Of a DNA stretch of 64,000 nucleotides, positions 49,355-57,381 are shown piece after piece (the first letter of the stretch is position 1; every line of letters begins with the position of its first letter). The translations under genes and the position numbers were made by a program. The stretch spans positions 124,001 to 188,000 of the forward strand of contig DASXVA010000001.1 of NCBI GenBank assembly GCA_036504515.1, written 5' to 3'. Under the pieces are notes generated by a model. It was not told the origin of the DNA. It ran no database searches and was given only the letters and a program-made list of their open reading frames with translations. The DNA comes from AWTP1-18 sp036504515 (lineage in GTDB: Bacteria > Pseudomonadota > Gammaproteobacteria > Burkholderiales > Rhodocyclaceae).

Positions 49355-50595
49355 GTCTTGCCCAACTCCATAACGGAAGCCTTTCTGTCGAAGGGGTTTC
49401 CCTTGCTTCCATCGCCGAAAAATTCGGCACCCCCTGTTACGTTTACTCCCGTGCCGCCTTGACCGCCGCTTATCAAGACTACGCCGCTGCCCTGCAAGGA
49501 CGCAATGCGCTGGTCTGCTACGCCGTCAAGGCCAACTCCAACCTGGCTGTACTCAACGTCTTCGCCCGCCTCGGTGCCGGTTTCGACATTGTCTCTGGCG
49601 GAGAATTGGCCCGGGTATTGGTTGCCGGCGGCGATGCTTCCAAAATAGTTTTCTCCGGCGTGGGCAAGAGCCGTGACGAACTGATGATGGCGGTGGACGC
49701 CGACATCCACTGCTTCAACGTGGAATCCCCCGCCGAGCTGGGGCACCTCAACGCCGTTGCTGCCGAACTGGGCAAAAAGGCACCTATCTCTTTGCGGGTC
49801 AATCCCAATGTGGACCCCAAAACCCATCCCTATATTTCCACCGGTCTGCGCACGGCCAAGTTCGGCGTTGCCTACGAAGAAGCCCTTGCCCTCTATCGCC
49901 AGGCAGCTGCCCTGCCCAATCTGGAAATAAAGGGCATCGATTGCCACATCGGCTCCCAACTGCTGGACCCGGCCCCCGCCGCCGAAGCCGCCGAAAAGGT
50001 GCTGGCCCTGGTGGAAGCCCTCGCCGAGGAAGGCATCGTCATTCAGCACATCGACCTGGGTGGCGGCAAAGGTATTCGCTACCGGGATGAGACCCAGCTC
50101 AGCGCCGCCGAGTATCTTGCCCCCCTGCTCAAGGTACTGGCGGGCCGCAAGGAAAAACTGCTGCTCGAACCGGGTCGCTCCCTGGTGGGCAACGCCGGCC
50201 TGCTGCTGACCAAGGTCGAAGTGCTCAAGCATGGCGAGGAAAAGGATTTCGCCGTGGTAGATGCCGCCATGAACGATCTGGCTCGCCCGGCCCTTTACGA
50301 TGCCTACCATGACATCGTGCCGGTGACCCCCCGCAGCGGTGACCCTCGCTGCTACGAAGTTGTCGGCCCCGTCTGCGAATCCGGCGACTTCCTCGGCCAC
50401 GACCGGAGTCTGACCCTGGCCGAAGGCGATCTGCTGGCTATTCTCTCCGCCGGTGCTTACGGCATGACCATGAGCTCCAATTACAACACCCGCCCCCGGG
50501 CTGCCGAAGTCATGGTGGATGGCGACGCGGTGCATCTGGTTCGCCAACGGGAAACCATCGCCCATCTGCTGGCCGGGGAATCCCTGCTGCCCTGA
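49351..50595 (+). CDS. lysA: Diaminopimelate decarboxylase
   Basis: PLP enzyme of lysine synthesis that decarboxylates meso-diaminopimelate. 414 residues. PLP-Lys is in CYAVKANSN, and further sites include GFDIVSGGEL, IGSQLLD, EPGRSLVG and the catalytic Cys region CESGDFL. Overlaps lptM by 4 bp. The next 360 bp carry no gene but hold the regulatory region of the guanidine operon. Confidence 0.97.
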   Translation: MSLAQLHNGSLSVEGVSLASIAEKFGTPCYVYSRAALTAAYQDYAAALQGRNALVCYAVKANSNLAVLNVFARLGAGFDIVSGGELARVLVAGGDASKIVFSGVGKSRDELMMAVDADIHCFNVESPAELGHLNAVAAELGKKAPISLRVNPNVDPKTHPYISTGLRTAKFGVAYEEALALYRQAAALPNLEIKGIDCHIGSQLLDPAPAAEAAEKVLALVEALAEEGIVIQHIDLGGGKGIRYRDETQLSAAEYLAPLLKVLAGRKEKLLLEPGRSLVGNAGLLLTKVEVLKHGEEKDFAVVDAAMNDLARPALYDAYHDIVPVTPRSGDPRCYEVVGPVCESGDFLGHDRSLTLAEGDLLAILSAGAYGMTMSSNYNTRPRAAEVMVDGDAVHLVRQRETIAHLLAGESLLP

Positions 50596-50603
50596 TCGTT
50601 TCC

Positions 50604-50647
50604 GGGGCTTGCTCAGCCGTTCCCCTCTGGAATAAAGAGCAAGCCCC
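50604..50647. repeat. 11-bp inverted repeat after lysA
   Basis: GGGGCTTGCTC and its complement GAGCAAGCCCC are 22 bases apart, 9 bases after the lysA stop. No T-run follows on either strand, so it is an imperfect terminator candidate at most. Confidence 0.5.
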
Positions 50648-50756
50648 ACCCAACCGCCGAGCAAACGCAAGGTTTGCTGCTTCAAGGTGGTCTTCTTCCT
50701 CTACACCCAATCCGACCATCAGGCCTTCCTGAGCCATCGACACGTCCACGACCGTT

Positions 50757-50778
50757 CTTGGTGCCTCCTTGCACCAAG
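50757..50778. promoter_or_regulatory. Perfect 8-bp palindrome, candidate activator site
   Basis: CTTGGTGC and GCACCAAG with a 6-base spacer lie about 95 bases upstream of the sigma-54 promoter, a distance typical for enhancer sites. Each half matches half of the NtrC motif (GCACCA/TGGTGC) but in the opposite order, so it is not a standard NtrC box. Confidence 0.45.
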
Positions 50779-50872
50779 AAAATGCCTTGCCCCTCCTGTC
50801 CCATCTAGCCATCTGTGGGCCTTTGGCAGGTAAACCCAAACAAATCAACGCCCTGCTTTCCTATCGTTTGCC

Positions 50873-50888
50873 TGGCACCAATTCTGCA
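50873..50888 (+). promoter_or_regulatory. Sigma-54 (-24/-12) promoter of guanidine operon
   Basis: TGGCACCAATTCTGCA fits the sigma-54 consensus TGGCACG-N4-TTGCW at all positions except G7 and T12; GG and GC are exactly 10 bases apart. Expected start near 50899, leaving a leader of about 57 bases before the binding-protein ATG. It indicates control by nitrogen or another bEBP activator, none of which lies in the window. Confidence 0.8.
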
Positions 50889-50955
50889 TTACGCACAAGG
50901 CAAAAGTATTACCGTTTTTAATTTCAGTAATACCATCCATCGATAGGAGTCCATC

Positions 50956-51954
50956 ATGAAGTCAAGCAAATCATCGAATTTCATGCAGCGCTGGCTGACC
51001 CGCGCGCTGTTGCCCGTGGCCGCAGCCTGTTCCCTTTCCGTCCAGGCGGCTCAGCCCCTTAAAGTCGGTTATAGCGACTGGCCGGGTTGGGTGGCGTGGC
51101 AAGTCGCCATCGAAAAGGGCTGGTTCAAGGAAGCCGGTGTGGACGTGAAATTTGAATGGTTCGACTACTCCGCCTCCATGGACGCCTTCGCTGCCGGCAA
51201 GATCGACGCCGTCACCATGACCAACGGCGATGCCCTGGTTACCGGCGCTGGCGGTGCCAAGAGTGTGATGCTGATGCTCACCGACTACTCCAACGGCAAC
51301 GACATGATCGTCGCCAAGCCCGGCATCAAGACCCTCGCCGACCTCAAGGGCAAGAAGGTTGCCGTGGAACAAGGTCTGGTGGAACACCTGCTGCTGCTCA
51401 ACGGCCTGAAGAAAGCCGGCCTCAAGGAATCCGACGTCACCATCGTCAACGCCAAAACCAATGAAATGCCCCAGATGCTGACCGCCAAGGACGTTGCTGC
51501 CGTCGGCGCCTGGCAACCCATCTCCGGCGAAGCCATGAAGGCTGTCCCCGGTTCCAAACCTGTCTACACCTCCGCCGACGAACCGGGTCTGATCTACGAC
51601 GTACTGGCTGCCAACCCCGCCAGCGTTAAGGCTCACCGCGCCGAATGGCAAAAAGTGGTGAAGGTCTGGGACAAGGTTGTGGCCTACATCAACGACCCCA
51701 AGACCCAACCTGATGCAGTGAAGATCATGGCCGCCCGTTCCGGTGTCAGCACGACCGAATACCTGCCCTTGCTGAAGGGCACCAAGCTGCTGTCTCTGGA
51801 AGAAGGCAAGAAGGTGTACGTCAAGGGTGATGGCTTCAAGACCCTCTACGGCTCTACCAAGATCGTGGACGCTTTCAACGTTGCCAACAAGGTTTACAAG
51901 AAGGCTGAAAAGATCGACGGCTACCTCGACGCATCTTTCACTGAAGCAAAGTAA
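50956..51954 (+). CDS. ABC transporter periplasmic binding protein (NMT1/SsuA-type), guanidine operon
   Basis: Periplasmic binding protein of the taurine/nitrate/NMT1 class, 332 residues. Signal peptide ends VQA-AQP; the fold begins LKVGYSDWPGWVAWQVAIEKG and includes ADLKGKKVAVEQG. AGGAG lies 6 bases before the ATG. First gene behind the sigma-54 promoter and followed by permease and ATPase genes. The operon's guanidine-II riboswitch and pathway genes suggest guanidine as ligand, although urea or a related compound cannot be excluded from sequence. Confidence 0.88.
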   Translation: MKSSKSSNFMQRWLTRALLPVAAACSLSVQAAQPLKVGYSDWPGWVAWQVAIEKGWFKEAGVDVKFEWFDYSASMDAFAAGKIDAVTMTNGDALVTGAGGAKSVMLMLTDYSNGNDMIVAKPGIKTLADLKGKKVAVEQGLVEHLLLLNGLKKAGLKESDVTIVNAKTNEMPQMLTAKDVAAVGAWQPISGEAMKAVPGSKPVYTSADEPGLIYDVLAANPASVKAHRAEWQKVVKVWDKVVAYINDPKTQPDAVKIMAARSGVSTTEYLPLLKGTKLLSLEEGKKVYVKGDGFKTLYGSTKIVDAFNVANKVYKKAEKIDGYLDASFTEAK

Positions 51955-52006
51955 GTCCGCACTAACGTAATCGACAGCTAAACCACCACTCCAGGACGGC
52001 ACAGAA

Positions 52007-52969
52007 ATGAATGCAATCACCCGCTGGCTCAGTGCCCCGAAAAATCAGCAGAAGAAACGCCATCTGCTGACCATCGGTTCATTCCTGCTGCCCATCCTGG
52101 TCTGGTGTCTGGTCAGTTACGTGCCCTTCATCTGGCACCCCAAAGTCCTGGTGGAAGAGGTCGGCGCTGTCGATTACTTCCAGCCCGGCATGCTGGTGGA
52201 CAAGGAAGAGTTCGACCAACAACTGAATGAAATGAAACAACAGGGCTTGGCCCTGCCCAGCGGCATCCCCGCCAACCCAATTTACCTGCCGGCGCCGCAC
52301 CAAGTGGCGAAGGCCTTCTACACCGGCTTCACCACCGCCCCCGAACAGAAAGACGCGCCCTGGCTGCACGAAAGCCTGTGGCACAGCATCCAGATCATCT
52401 TCTGGGGTTTCGTCCTCTCGTCCCTGATCGGCGTACCCCTCGGCATCCTCTGCGGCACCTACGCAAGCCTCGGTCGCCTGCAAGAGCCCTTCATCGAATT
52501 CTTCCGCTACCTGCCGGCCCCTGCTTTCGGCGCCCTGGCCGTGGCGGTACTGGGCATCTACGACGGACCCAAGATTGCCATCATCGTCATCGGTACCTTC
52601 TTCCAACAGGTACTGATCATTTCCAACACCACCCGCAAGCTGGAAGCCACCCTGATCGAAGCCGCCCGCACCCTGGGCACCAAGGGCCTGCGCCTGATCA
52701 CCCGGGTCGTCATCCCCGGCATCCTGCCCGACCTCTACCGCGACCAGCGCATTCTGCTGGGCTGGGCCTGGACCTACCTGATCGTGGCCGAGCTGATCGG
52801 CACCAGTTCCGGCATTACCTGGTTCATCACCCAACAGGCCCGCTACCAGCATTTCGACAATGTGTATGCGGCCATTGTCATCATCGGCATCATCGGTTTC
52901 GGCAGCGATCTGCTGCTGGAACGCTTGGGCCGCAAGCTCTTCCCCTGGGACCGTACCCGCTCGGCTTAA
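52007..52969 (+). CDS. ABC transporter permease (SsuC/TauC type)
   Basis: Inner-membrane permease, 320 residues, of the BPD-transport superfamily. TM1 is near residues 23-43; then a long periplasmic-looking segment of about 85 residues precedes the core helices. The ATPase-contacting EAA-type loop reads EAARTLGTKGLRLITRVVIP. The following helices include LGWAWTYLIVAELIG. It is 52 bp from the binding protein and 10 bp before the ATPase. The long loop after TM1 is unusual compared with SsuC. Substrate inferred as guanidine. Confidence 0.9.
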   Translation: MNAITRWLSAPKNQQKKRHLLTIGSFLLPILVWCLVSYVPFIWHPKVLVEEVGAVDYFQPGMLVDKEEFDQQLNEMKQQGLALPSGIPANPIYLPAPHQVAKAFYTGFTTAPEQKDAPWLHESLWHSIQIIFWGFVLSSLIGVPLGILCGTYASLGRLQEPFIEFFRYLPAPAFGALAVAVLGIYDGPKIAIIVIGTFFQQVLIISNTTRKLEATLIEAARTLGTKGLRLITRVVIPGILPDLYRDQRILLGWAWTYLIVAELIGTSSGITWFITQQARYQHFDNVYAAIVIIGIIGFGSDLLLERLGRKLFPWDRTRSA

Positions 52970-52979
52970 GGATCAGACC

Positions 52980-53906
52980 ATGTGCACCAACCCGGAAATC
53001 ACCTTGCCCAGCTATCTCGACCAGGCGCCCGCCGTCAAGGAACGCTTCCAGCGCATCTACCAACGGGAAACCATCCTTGAGGTCAAGCATCTAGGCAAGC
53101 GTTACGCCTCGGCCCAGGGGGAAACGGAAGCCCTGCGGGACATCAACTTCAAGGTTCATCGCCGCGAATTTGTCTGCGTCATCGGCCCCTCCGGCTGCGG
53201 CAAGTCCACCCTGATCCGCATCCTCGCCGGACTGGAAAATCACAGCAGTGGCGACGTATTGCTCGACGGCAAGCCCGTCACCGGTCCCGGCCGTGACCGG
53301 GGCATGGTGTTCCAGGGTTACTCCCTCTTCCCCTGGCTCACGGTCAAACGCAATGTCATGTTCGGCCCCGAGATGAGCGGCCACACCCGCAACGCTGCAG
53401 AAAGCCAGGCCCGGCAGTGGCTGGATCTGGTGGGCCTCTCTAAGTTTGCCGACGCCTATCCCCACCAGCTTTCCGGCGGCATGCGCCAGCGGGTTGCCAT
53501 TGCCCGCGCCCTGGTGAACGAGCCCCGCATCCTGCTCATGGACGAGCCCTTCGGCGCCCTCGACGCCCAGACCCGGGCCAAGATGCAGAGCCACCTGCTC
53601 GACATCTGGAAGAACCTGGACATTACCGTGCTCTTCATCACCCATGATCTGGACGAAGCCGTCTTTCTCGCCGACCGCATCCTGGTGCTCAAACCCCATC
53701 CCGGCGAAGTCCAGGAGGTCATCGAAGTCCCCGTGCCCCGCCCCCGTTCCGCCGCCCAGGTCGGCAGCGCCGAGTTCCGCGCCACCAAGGCCCGCATCGA
53801 AGCCCTGATTCATCCGCCGGAAGATGACGAGCACAGCGAAGAAGAAAAGAACATGGGCAAGGCACCCATGATCCGATTCACCAACATTGCCGACAACGTG
53901 GAGTGA
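52980..53906 (+). CDS. ABC transporter ATP-binding protein
   Basis: ATPase of the same importer, 308 residues. Walker A is GPSGCGKST, Q-loop FQGYSLFPW, signature LSGGMRQR, Walker B ILLMDEPFGALD and H-loop FITHDLDEA. The start at 52980 has AAGGA 7 bases upstream; the first about 32 residues before the ABC fold are extra, and the last 50 include an acidic stretch (EEDEHSEEEK). The stop is 4 bp before the creatininase-family gene. Confidence 0.92.
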   Translation: MCTNPEITLPSYLDQAPAVKERFQRIYQRETILEVKHLGKRYASAQGETEALRDINFKVHRREFVCVIGPSGCGKSTLIRILAGLENHSSGDVLLDGKPVTGPGRDRGMVFQGYSLFPWLTVKRNVMFGPEMSGHTRNAAESQARQWLDLVGLSKFADAYPHQLSGGMRQRVAIARALVNEPRILLMDEPFGALDAQTRAKMQSHLLDIWKNLDITVLFITHDLDEAVFLADRILVLKPHPGEVQEVIEVPVPRPRSAAQVGSAEFRATKARIEALIHPPEDDEHSEEEKNMGKAPMIRFTNIADNVE

Positions 53907-53910
53907 AGCC

Positions 53911-54669
53911 ATGCTCTGGAACGACCTGACCTGGCAAGAACTCCCCGCCGTATTGGCCGCCTGTGGCAATGCCGCCATCCTGCCCGTGGGCGCCACCGAA
54001 CAGCACGGCCCCCATTTGGGTTGCGGTGTCGATACGGTGATTGCCGACAAACTCTGCGCTGCCGTGGCGAGTAAAACCCGGGTGCCCATGCTGCCGCCCC
54101 TGCCCTATGGTTGCTCCCTCGGCCACAGCCGTCGCTGGCCCGGCACCATCGCCGTGACGCCGGTAGTACTGATCGAATTCGTCAAACAGATCGGCGACTG
54201 GGCTTACCACAGCGGCGTGCGCCGCCTGTTCATCGTCAATGCCCACGTCACCAATGCCGCACCCTTACGTTGCGCCCTGGAAATGCTGCGGGCCGAGCAC
54301 GACGACCTGATGGTGGCCGTGATCAACACCGCCAGTCTCAGCGCCCGGGTTAAGGAATTCCACAGTGCCGATGGCGACGACTGGCACGCCAACGATGCCG
54401 AAACCTCCCTGATGCTGGCCATCGCTCCCGAAGGCGTGCGCCCCGACAAGCTGCCGGAAGCCGACGACCCGGACCGGACCGGCTGCTGCGTGTTCTCCCA
54501 TCCGGTGAACCGCACCAGCCTCAATGGCGCCACCGGCCAGCCCAGCATCGCCACCGCCGCCAAGGGCGAGCAGTGGTTCCAGTGGCTGGTGGACGACCTC
54601 AGCGAACTCATTATCCGCGGCAGCAGCGAAACGCCGCCCCTGGATTTCTCCTATTTCAGTCAGGCCTGA
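53911..54669 (+). CDS. Creatininase-family amidohydrolase, substrate unknown
   Basis: Metal-dependent amidohydrolase fold of creatinine amidohydrolase, MftE and ArfB, 252 residues, cytoplasmic. Metal-ligand motifs: GATEQHGPHLGCGVD (Glu30, His32, Asp41), then NAHVTN (residues 110-115) where relatives have NGHGGN, and WHANDAETSLM (His159, Glu164). The ligands remain but the loop around the second His is changed. ATG 53911 is 4 bp after the ATPase. Its place in a guanidine operon suggests hydrolysis of a cyclic or N-acyl guanidine or of a pathway by-product; true creatininase activity is possible but unproven. Confidence 0.82.
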   Translation: MLWNDLTWQELPAVLAACGNAAILPVGATEQHGPHLGCGVDTVIADKLCAAVASKTRVPMLPPLPYGCSLGHSRRWPGTIAVTPVVLIEFVKQIGDWAYHSGVRRLFIVNAHVTNAAPLRCALEMLRAEHDDLMVAVINTASLSARVKEFHSADGDDWHANDAETSLMLAIAPEGVRPDKLPEADDPDRTGCCVFSHPVNRTSLNGATGQPSIATAAKGEQWFQWLVDDLSELIIRGSSETPPLDFSYFSQA

Positions 54670-54721
54670 CGAAATACAAAACAGCCAACACTCCCCAACC
54701 TTCTTGAATCAAGGAATCATC

Positions 54722-56083
54722 ATGACCAGCAAAGAAGACATCGCCCGTCTGCAAAAGGAACTCGCAGACAAAGGGGTCAAGTACTGTATCGGCGCCTACG
54801 TGGACATCCACGGCGTGCCCAAGGCCAAGGTCGTCCCCATCCATCACCTGGGCCACATGGCCAAGGGTTCCGAGCGTTACACCGGCTACGCCCTGGACGG
54901 CCTGGGCCAGGCCCCCAACGACGACGAACTGACCTCCATCCCCGACTTCAGCCGTCTGATCCAGTTGCCCTGGGAACCCAAGATCGCCTGGATCCCATCC
55001 GACAACCATTTCCAGGGCAAGCCCTATGCCCTCAACACCCGGGTCGCCCTGCAAAACCAGTTGGCCGAAGCGGCCAAGCTGGGCTTCGGCATGAACCTGG
55101 GCATCGAGTGCGAAATCTTCCTGCTCAAGCAAGGGGAAGACGGCCGCCTGTCCGTGCCCGACCCCGAAGACAAGCTGGCCAAATCCTGTTACGACGTGCG
55201 CGGTTTCACCAACAGCTTCGGCTGGCTGGACAAGATGGCCACCGCCATTAACGGCCTGGGCTGGGATCTGTATTCCTTCGACCACGAAGACGCCAACGGC
55301 CAGTTCGAGTTCGACTTCCAGTACGCCGACGCCCTGACCACCTGCGACCGCCTCACCTTCTTCCGCTTCATGGCCAAGCACTACGCCAAGGAAGAAGGCC
55401 TGCTCGCCACCATGATGCCCAAGCCCTTTGCCGACAAGACCGGCAACGGCGCCCACTTCAACATGTCCCTCTACGACCTGAAGGACGGCAGCAATCTGTT
55501 TGCCTGCGACCCCAAGGACGATCCCCACGGCATCGGCCTGACCAAGCTGGGCTACCAGTTCGTCGCCGGCATCCTCAAGCATGGTCGCGCCCTCTGTTCG
55601 GTTTTCGCTCCCACGGTGAACAGCTACAAGCGCTTGGTGCGGCGCGGTGCCATGAGCTACTTCTCCTGGGCTCCCGTGTTCAATTCCTACGGGTCCAACA
55701 ATCGCACCAACTCGGTCCGCATTCCCGCCGGCGGCGGTCGCTGCGAGTCCCGCAACGCCGATGGCGCCGTCAATCCCTACCTGGCCGCCACCCTGGTACT
55801 GGCGGCCGGCCTGGAAGGCATCCGCGAAGGCCTTGATCCCGGCAATCCCAACGAAGACAACCTCTATGCCATCAGCGAAGAAGAGCGCAACGCCCGGGGC
55901 ATCGAGTTCCTGCCCCAGACCTTGCAGGAAGCCGTGGCCGCTTTTGCTGCCGATCCTTTAGTGGAATCGGTGCTGGGCAAGGAATTGAAAGACGAGTTCA
56001 TCCGCTATAAGACCGAGGAATGGGAGACCTATCACCTCACCGTCAGCCAGTGGGAAGTGGATCGTTATTCCTACATGTTCTGA
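54722..56083 (+). CDS. glnT: GlnT-type glutamine synthetase (or gamma-glutamylamide synthetase)
   Basis: Glutamine-synthetase superfamily, 453 residues. ATG 54722 has AAGGA 6 bases upstream; the frame opens earlier inside the previous gene but without a ribosome site. Catalytic signatures: GIECEIFLL, DHEDANGQFEFDF, MPKPFADKTGNGAHFNMSL, APTVNSYKRLV and the Arg region NRTNSVRIP. NLYAIS replaces NLYDLP around the Tyr adenylylated in GlnA. GlnT relatives include gamma-glutamylmethylamide synthetase, so the amine might be ammonia or a small amine or guanidine. Most likely it captures ammonia freed by the pathway. Confidence 0.85.
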   Translation: MTSKEDIARLQKELADKGVKYCIGAYVDIHGVPKAKVVPIHHLGHMAKGSERYTGYALDGLGQAPNDDELTSIPDFSRLIQLPWEPKIAWIPSDNHFQGKPYALNTRVALQNQLAEAAKLGFGMNLGIECEIFLLKQGEDGRLSVPDPEDKLAKSCYDVRGFTNSFGWLDKMATAINGLGWDLYSFDHEDANGQFEFDFQYADALTTCDRLTFFRFMAKHYAKEEGLLATMMPKPFADKTGNGAHFNMSLYDLKDGSNLFACDPKDDPHGIGLTKLGYQFVAGILKHGRALCSVFAPTVNSYKRLVRRGAMSYFSWAPVFNSYGSNNRTNSVRIPAGGGRCESRNADGAVNPYLAATLVLAAGLEGIREGLDPGNPNEDNLYAISEEERNARGIEFLPQTLQEAVAAFAADPLVESVLGKELKDEFIRYKTEEWETYHLTVSQWEVDRYSYMF

Positions 56084-56122
56084 GCCCCCGGGCATCACGC
56101 GATAACAGGAGGAGAGCCCACC

Positions 56123-56578
56123 ATGGCCGATGAAGACAAAAACACGACCGTCAGCCGCATCAGCGTTTCCCTGCCACCGGCCCTGCTCGAAGAGCTGGAC
56201 CGGATGGTGGAGAGCCGCGGTTACGGCAGCCGTTCCCAGGCCATCGGCGACATGGTCAATTACCAGTTGGTGGAACACAAACGCAAGCTGGGCAACGACG
56301 TCATGGTGGGCACCATCACCTTGCTCTACGACCGCTCCACCCGGGGTCTGCAAAAGACCCTGGCGGACATCCAGTTCGCCCACATCGTCGAGGTGATCAG
56401 CTCCCTCCACGTCCACCTCAGCCACAACCAGATGATGGAAGTCATCCTGGTCCAGGGCCACGCCCACCAGCTGCAGGACATCGCCAACGAAATGACTACC
56501 CAGCGCGGCGTCATCACCGGACAACTGCAACTGTTGGCCGCCGTCATCCCGCCCCTGCAAGCACCGGAAAACGACTGA
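56123..56578 (+). CDS. NikR-family ribbon-helix-helix regulator with altered nickel site
   Basis: Transcription regulator of 151 residues with a ribbon-helix-helix at 10-50 (VSRISVSLPPALLEELDRMV, SRSQAIGDMV) and an ACT-like ligand domain. Alignment to E. coli NikR by the LHVH motif gives: His87 and His89 conserved (His96, His98 here), His76 replaced by Phe85, and Cys95 by Met104. Thus two of four square-planar nickel ligands are gone. AGGAGG lies about 11 bases upstream of the ATG. It sits between glnT and the carboxyguanidine deiminase genes and is co-directional, so it may autoregulate the operon; its effector is unknown and may not be nickel. Confidence 0.85.
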   Translation: MADEDKNTTVSRISVSLPPALLEELDRMVESRGYGSRSQAIGDMVNYQLVEHKRKLGNDVMVGTITLLYDRSTRGLQKTLADIQFAHIVEVISSLHVHLSHNQMMEVILVQGHAHQLQDIANEMTTQRGVITGQLQLLAAVIPPLQAPEND

Positions 56579-56588
56579 AGGAAACACC

Positions 56589-57371
56589 ATGAGCGCAACC
56601 GACACATCCATCGTGGACGCCACCGAACACTGGCGCAACTTCGCCCCGGAACTGGCCGGTGAAACCGTCCTCTTCTCTGAACTGGTGCCCGCTGGCGGCC
56701 ACTGGTCCTACGCCCTGCCCCGGGGCACGACGCTACGCATGACAGCCCTGGAGGACGGCGCCAATTTGAGTGTGGTGCTCTATTCCGCCAAGGAAAAACT
56801 GGAGCGCTACAACATGCCTGACTCCCTCAAGGCCCAGCACACGGCTCACTTCACCAAGGGCCATGTGTTGATGAGCGATATGGGGCGCTCCCTTGCCTCC
56901 ATCACCGACGACACTGTGGGCTGGCACGACCCCCTAGGTCTGCTGCTGGACGATGGCCGCATGAACGAGAAGTACGACGAGCACAACTACCAGTCTGCCC
57001 GCAACAACATGACCCGCTCCGGCAAAGCGGGACTGCTGATCGAAATCGGCAAGTACGGCCTGTCCAAACGGGACTTGATTGCTCCAGTGAATTTCTTCTC
57101 CAAGGTCACCGTGGACGAGGAAGGTCGCTTTGCTTTTGTGCCGAATCACAGCAAGGCCGGCGACCATGTGGACCTGCGCCTGGACATGGACGTGATCCTG
57201 GCCTTTTCCACCGCCCCCCATCCCCTCGACCCTTCGCCGACCTACAGCGGCAAAAAGGTTGGCCTCGCCCTCTGGCGTTCCGGTACCGCGCCCAAGGACG
57301 ACTTCTGCCGCGCCTTCCGCCCCGAGAACGCCCGGGCCCTGCACAACAGCGACATGCTCTATCTGGCCTAA
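56589..57371 (+). CDS. DUF1989 protein, carboxyguanidine deiminase subunit without the Cys ligands
   Basis: Relative of urea-carboxylase-associated protein families, now assigned as carboxyguanidine deiminase (CgdA/CgdB). 260 residues, cytoplasmic. The zinc-site region reads VGWHDPLG (His113) where the partner has CGRHDTLG, and the terminal Cys motif of the partner (NCPQLNNPCN) reads STAPHPLDPSP here. It thus keeps the His but lacks all the Cys ligands, suggesting a structural or regulatory subunit. Starts 10 bp after the NikR-like gene; partner follows 10 bp later. Confidence 0.85.
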   Translation: MSATDTSIVDATEHWRNFAPELAGETVLFSELVPAGGHWSYALPRGTTLRMTALEDGANLSVVLYSAKEKLERYNMPDSLKAQHTAHFTKGHVLMSDMGRSLASITDDTVGWHDPLGLLLDDGRMNEKYDEHNYQSARNNMTRSGKAGLLIEIGKYGLSKRDLIAPVNFFSKVTVDEEGRFAFVPNHSKAGDHVDLRLDMDVILAFSTAPHPLDPSPTYSGKKVGLALWRSGTAPKDDFCRAFRPENARALHNSDMLYLA

Positions 57372-57381
57372 GGAGACAGCC

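Larger units (their letters stand above)
50596..50955. other. 360-bp intergenic region, no supported gene
   Basis: Lies between lysA and the ABC binding-protein gene. It contains the inverted repeats at 50604-50647, 50660-50678 and 50757-50778, the sigma-54 promoter and a 7-bp GTATTAC hairpin at 50906-50933 in the leader. I saw no guanidine-I (ykkC) aptamer and no tRNA. A 112-codon minus-strand frame (50510-50848) overlapping lysA shows no family resemblance. Confidence 0.7.

Noticed and set aside
50757..50778. NtrC box at the guanidine promoter
   Set aside because: Half-sites are in the opposite order to the NtrC consensus; retained only as a palindrome.
50510..50848. 112-codon minus-strand frame after lysA
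   Set aside because: It overlaps the lysA 3' end, shows no motif I recognise, and has no ribosome site; the region is better explained as regulatory.
50596..50955. Guanidine-I (ykkC) or -III riboswitch before the ABC genes
   Set aside because: I looked for the ACGR two-hairpin pattern and for the conserved ykkC core and found neither; only simple inverted repeats are present.
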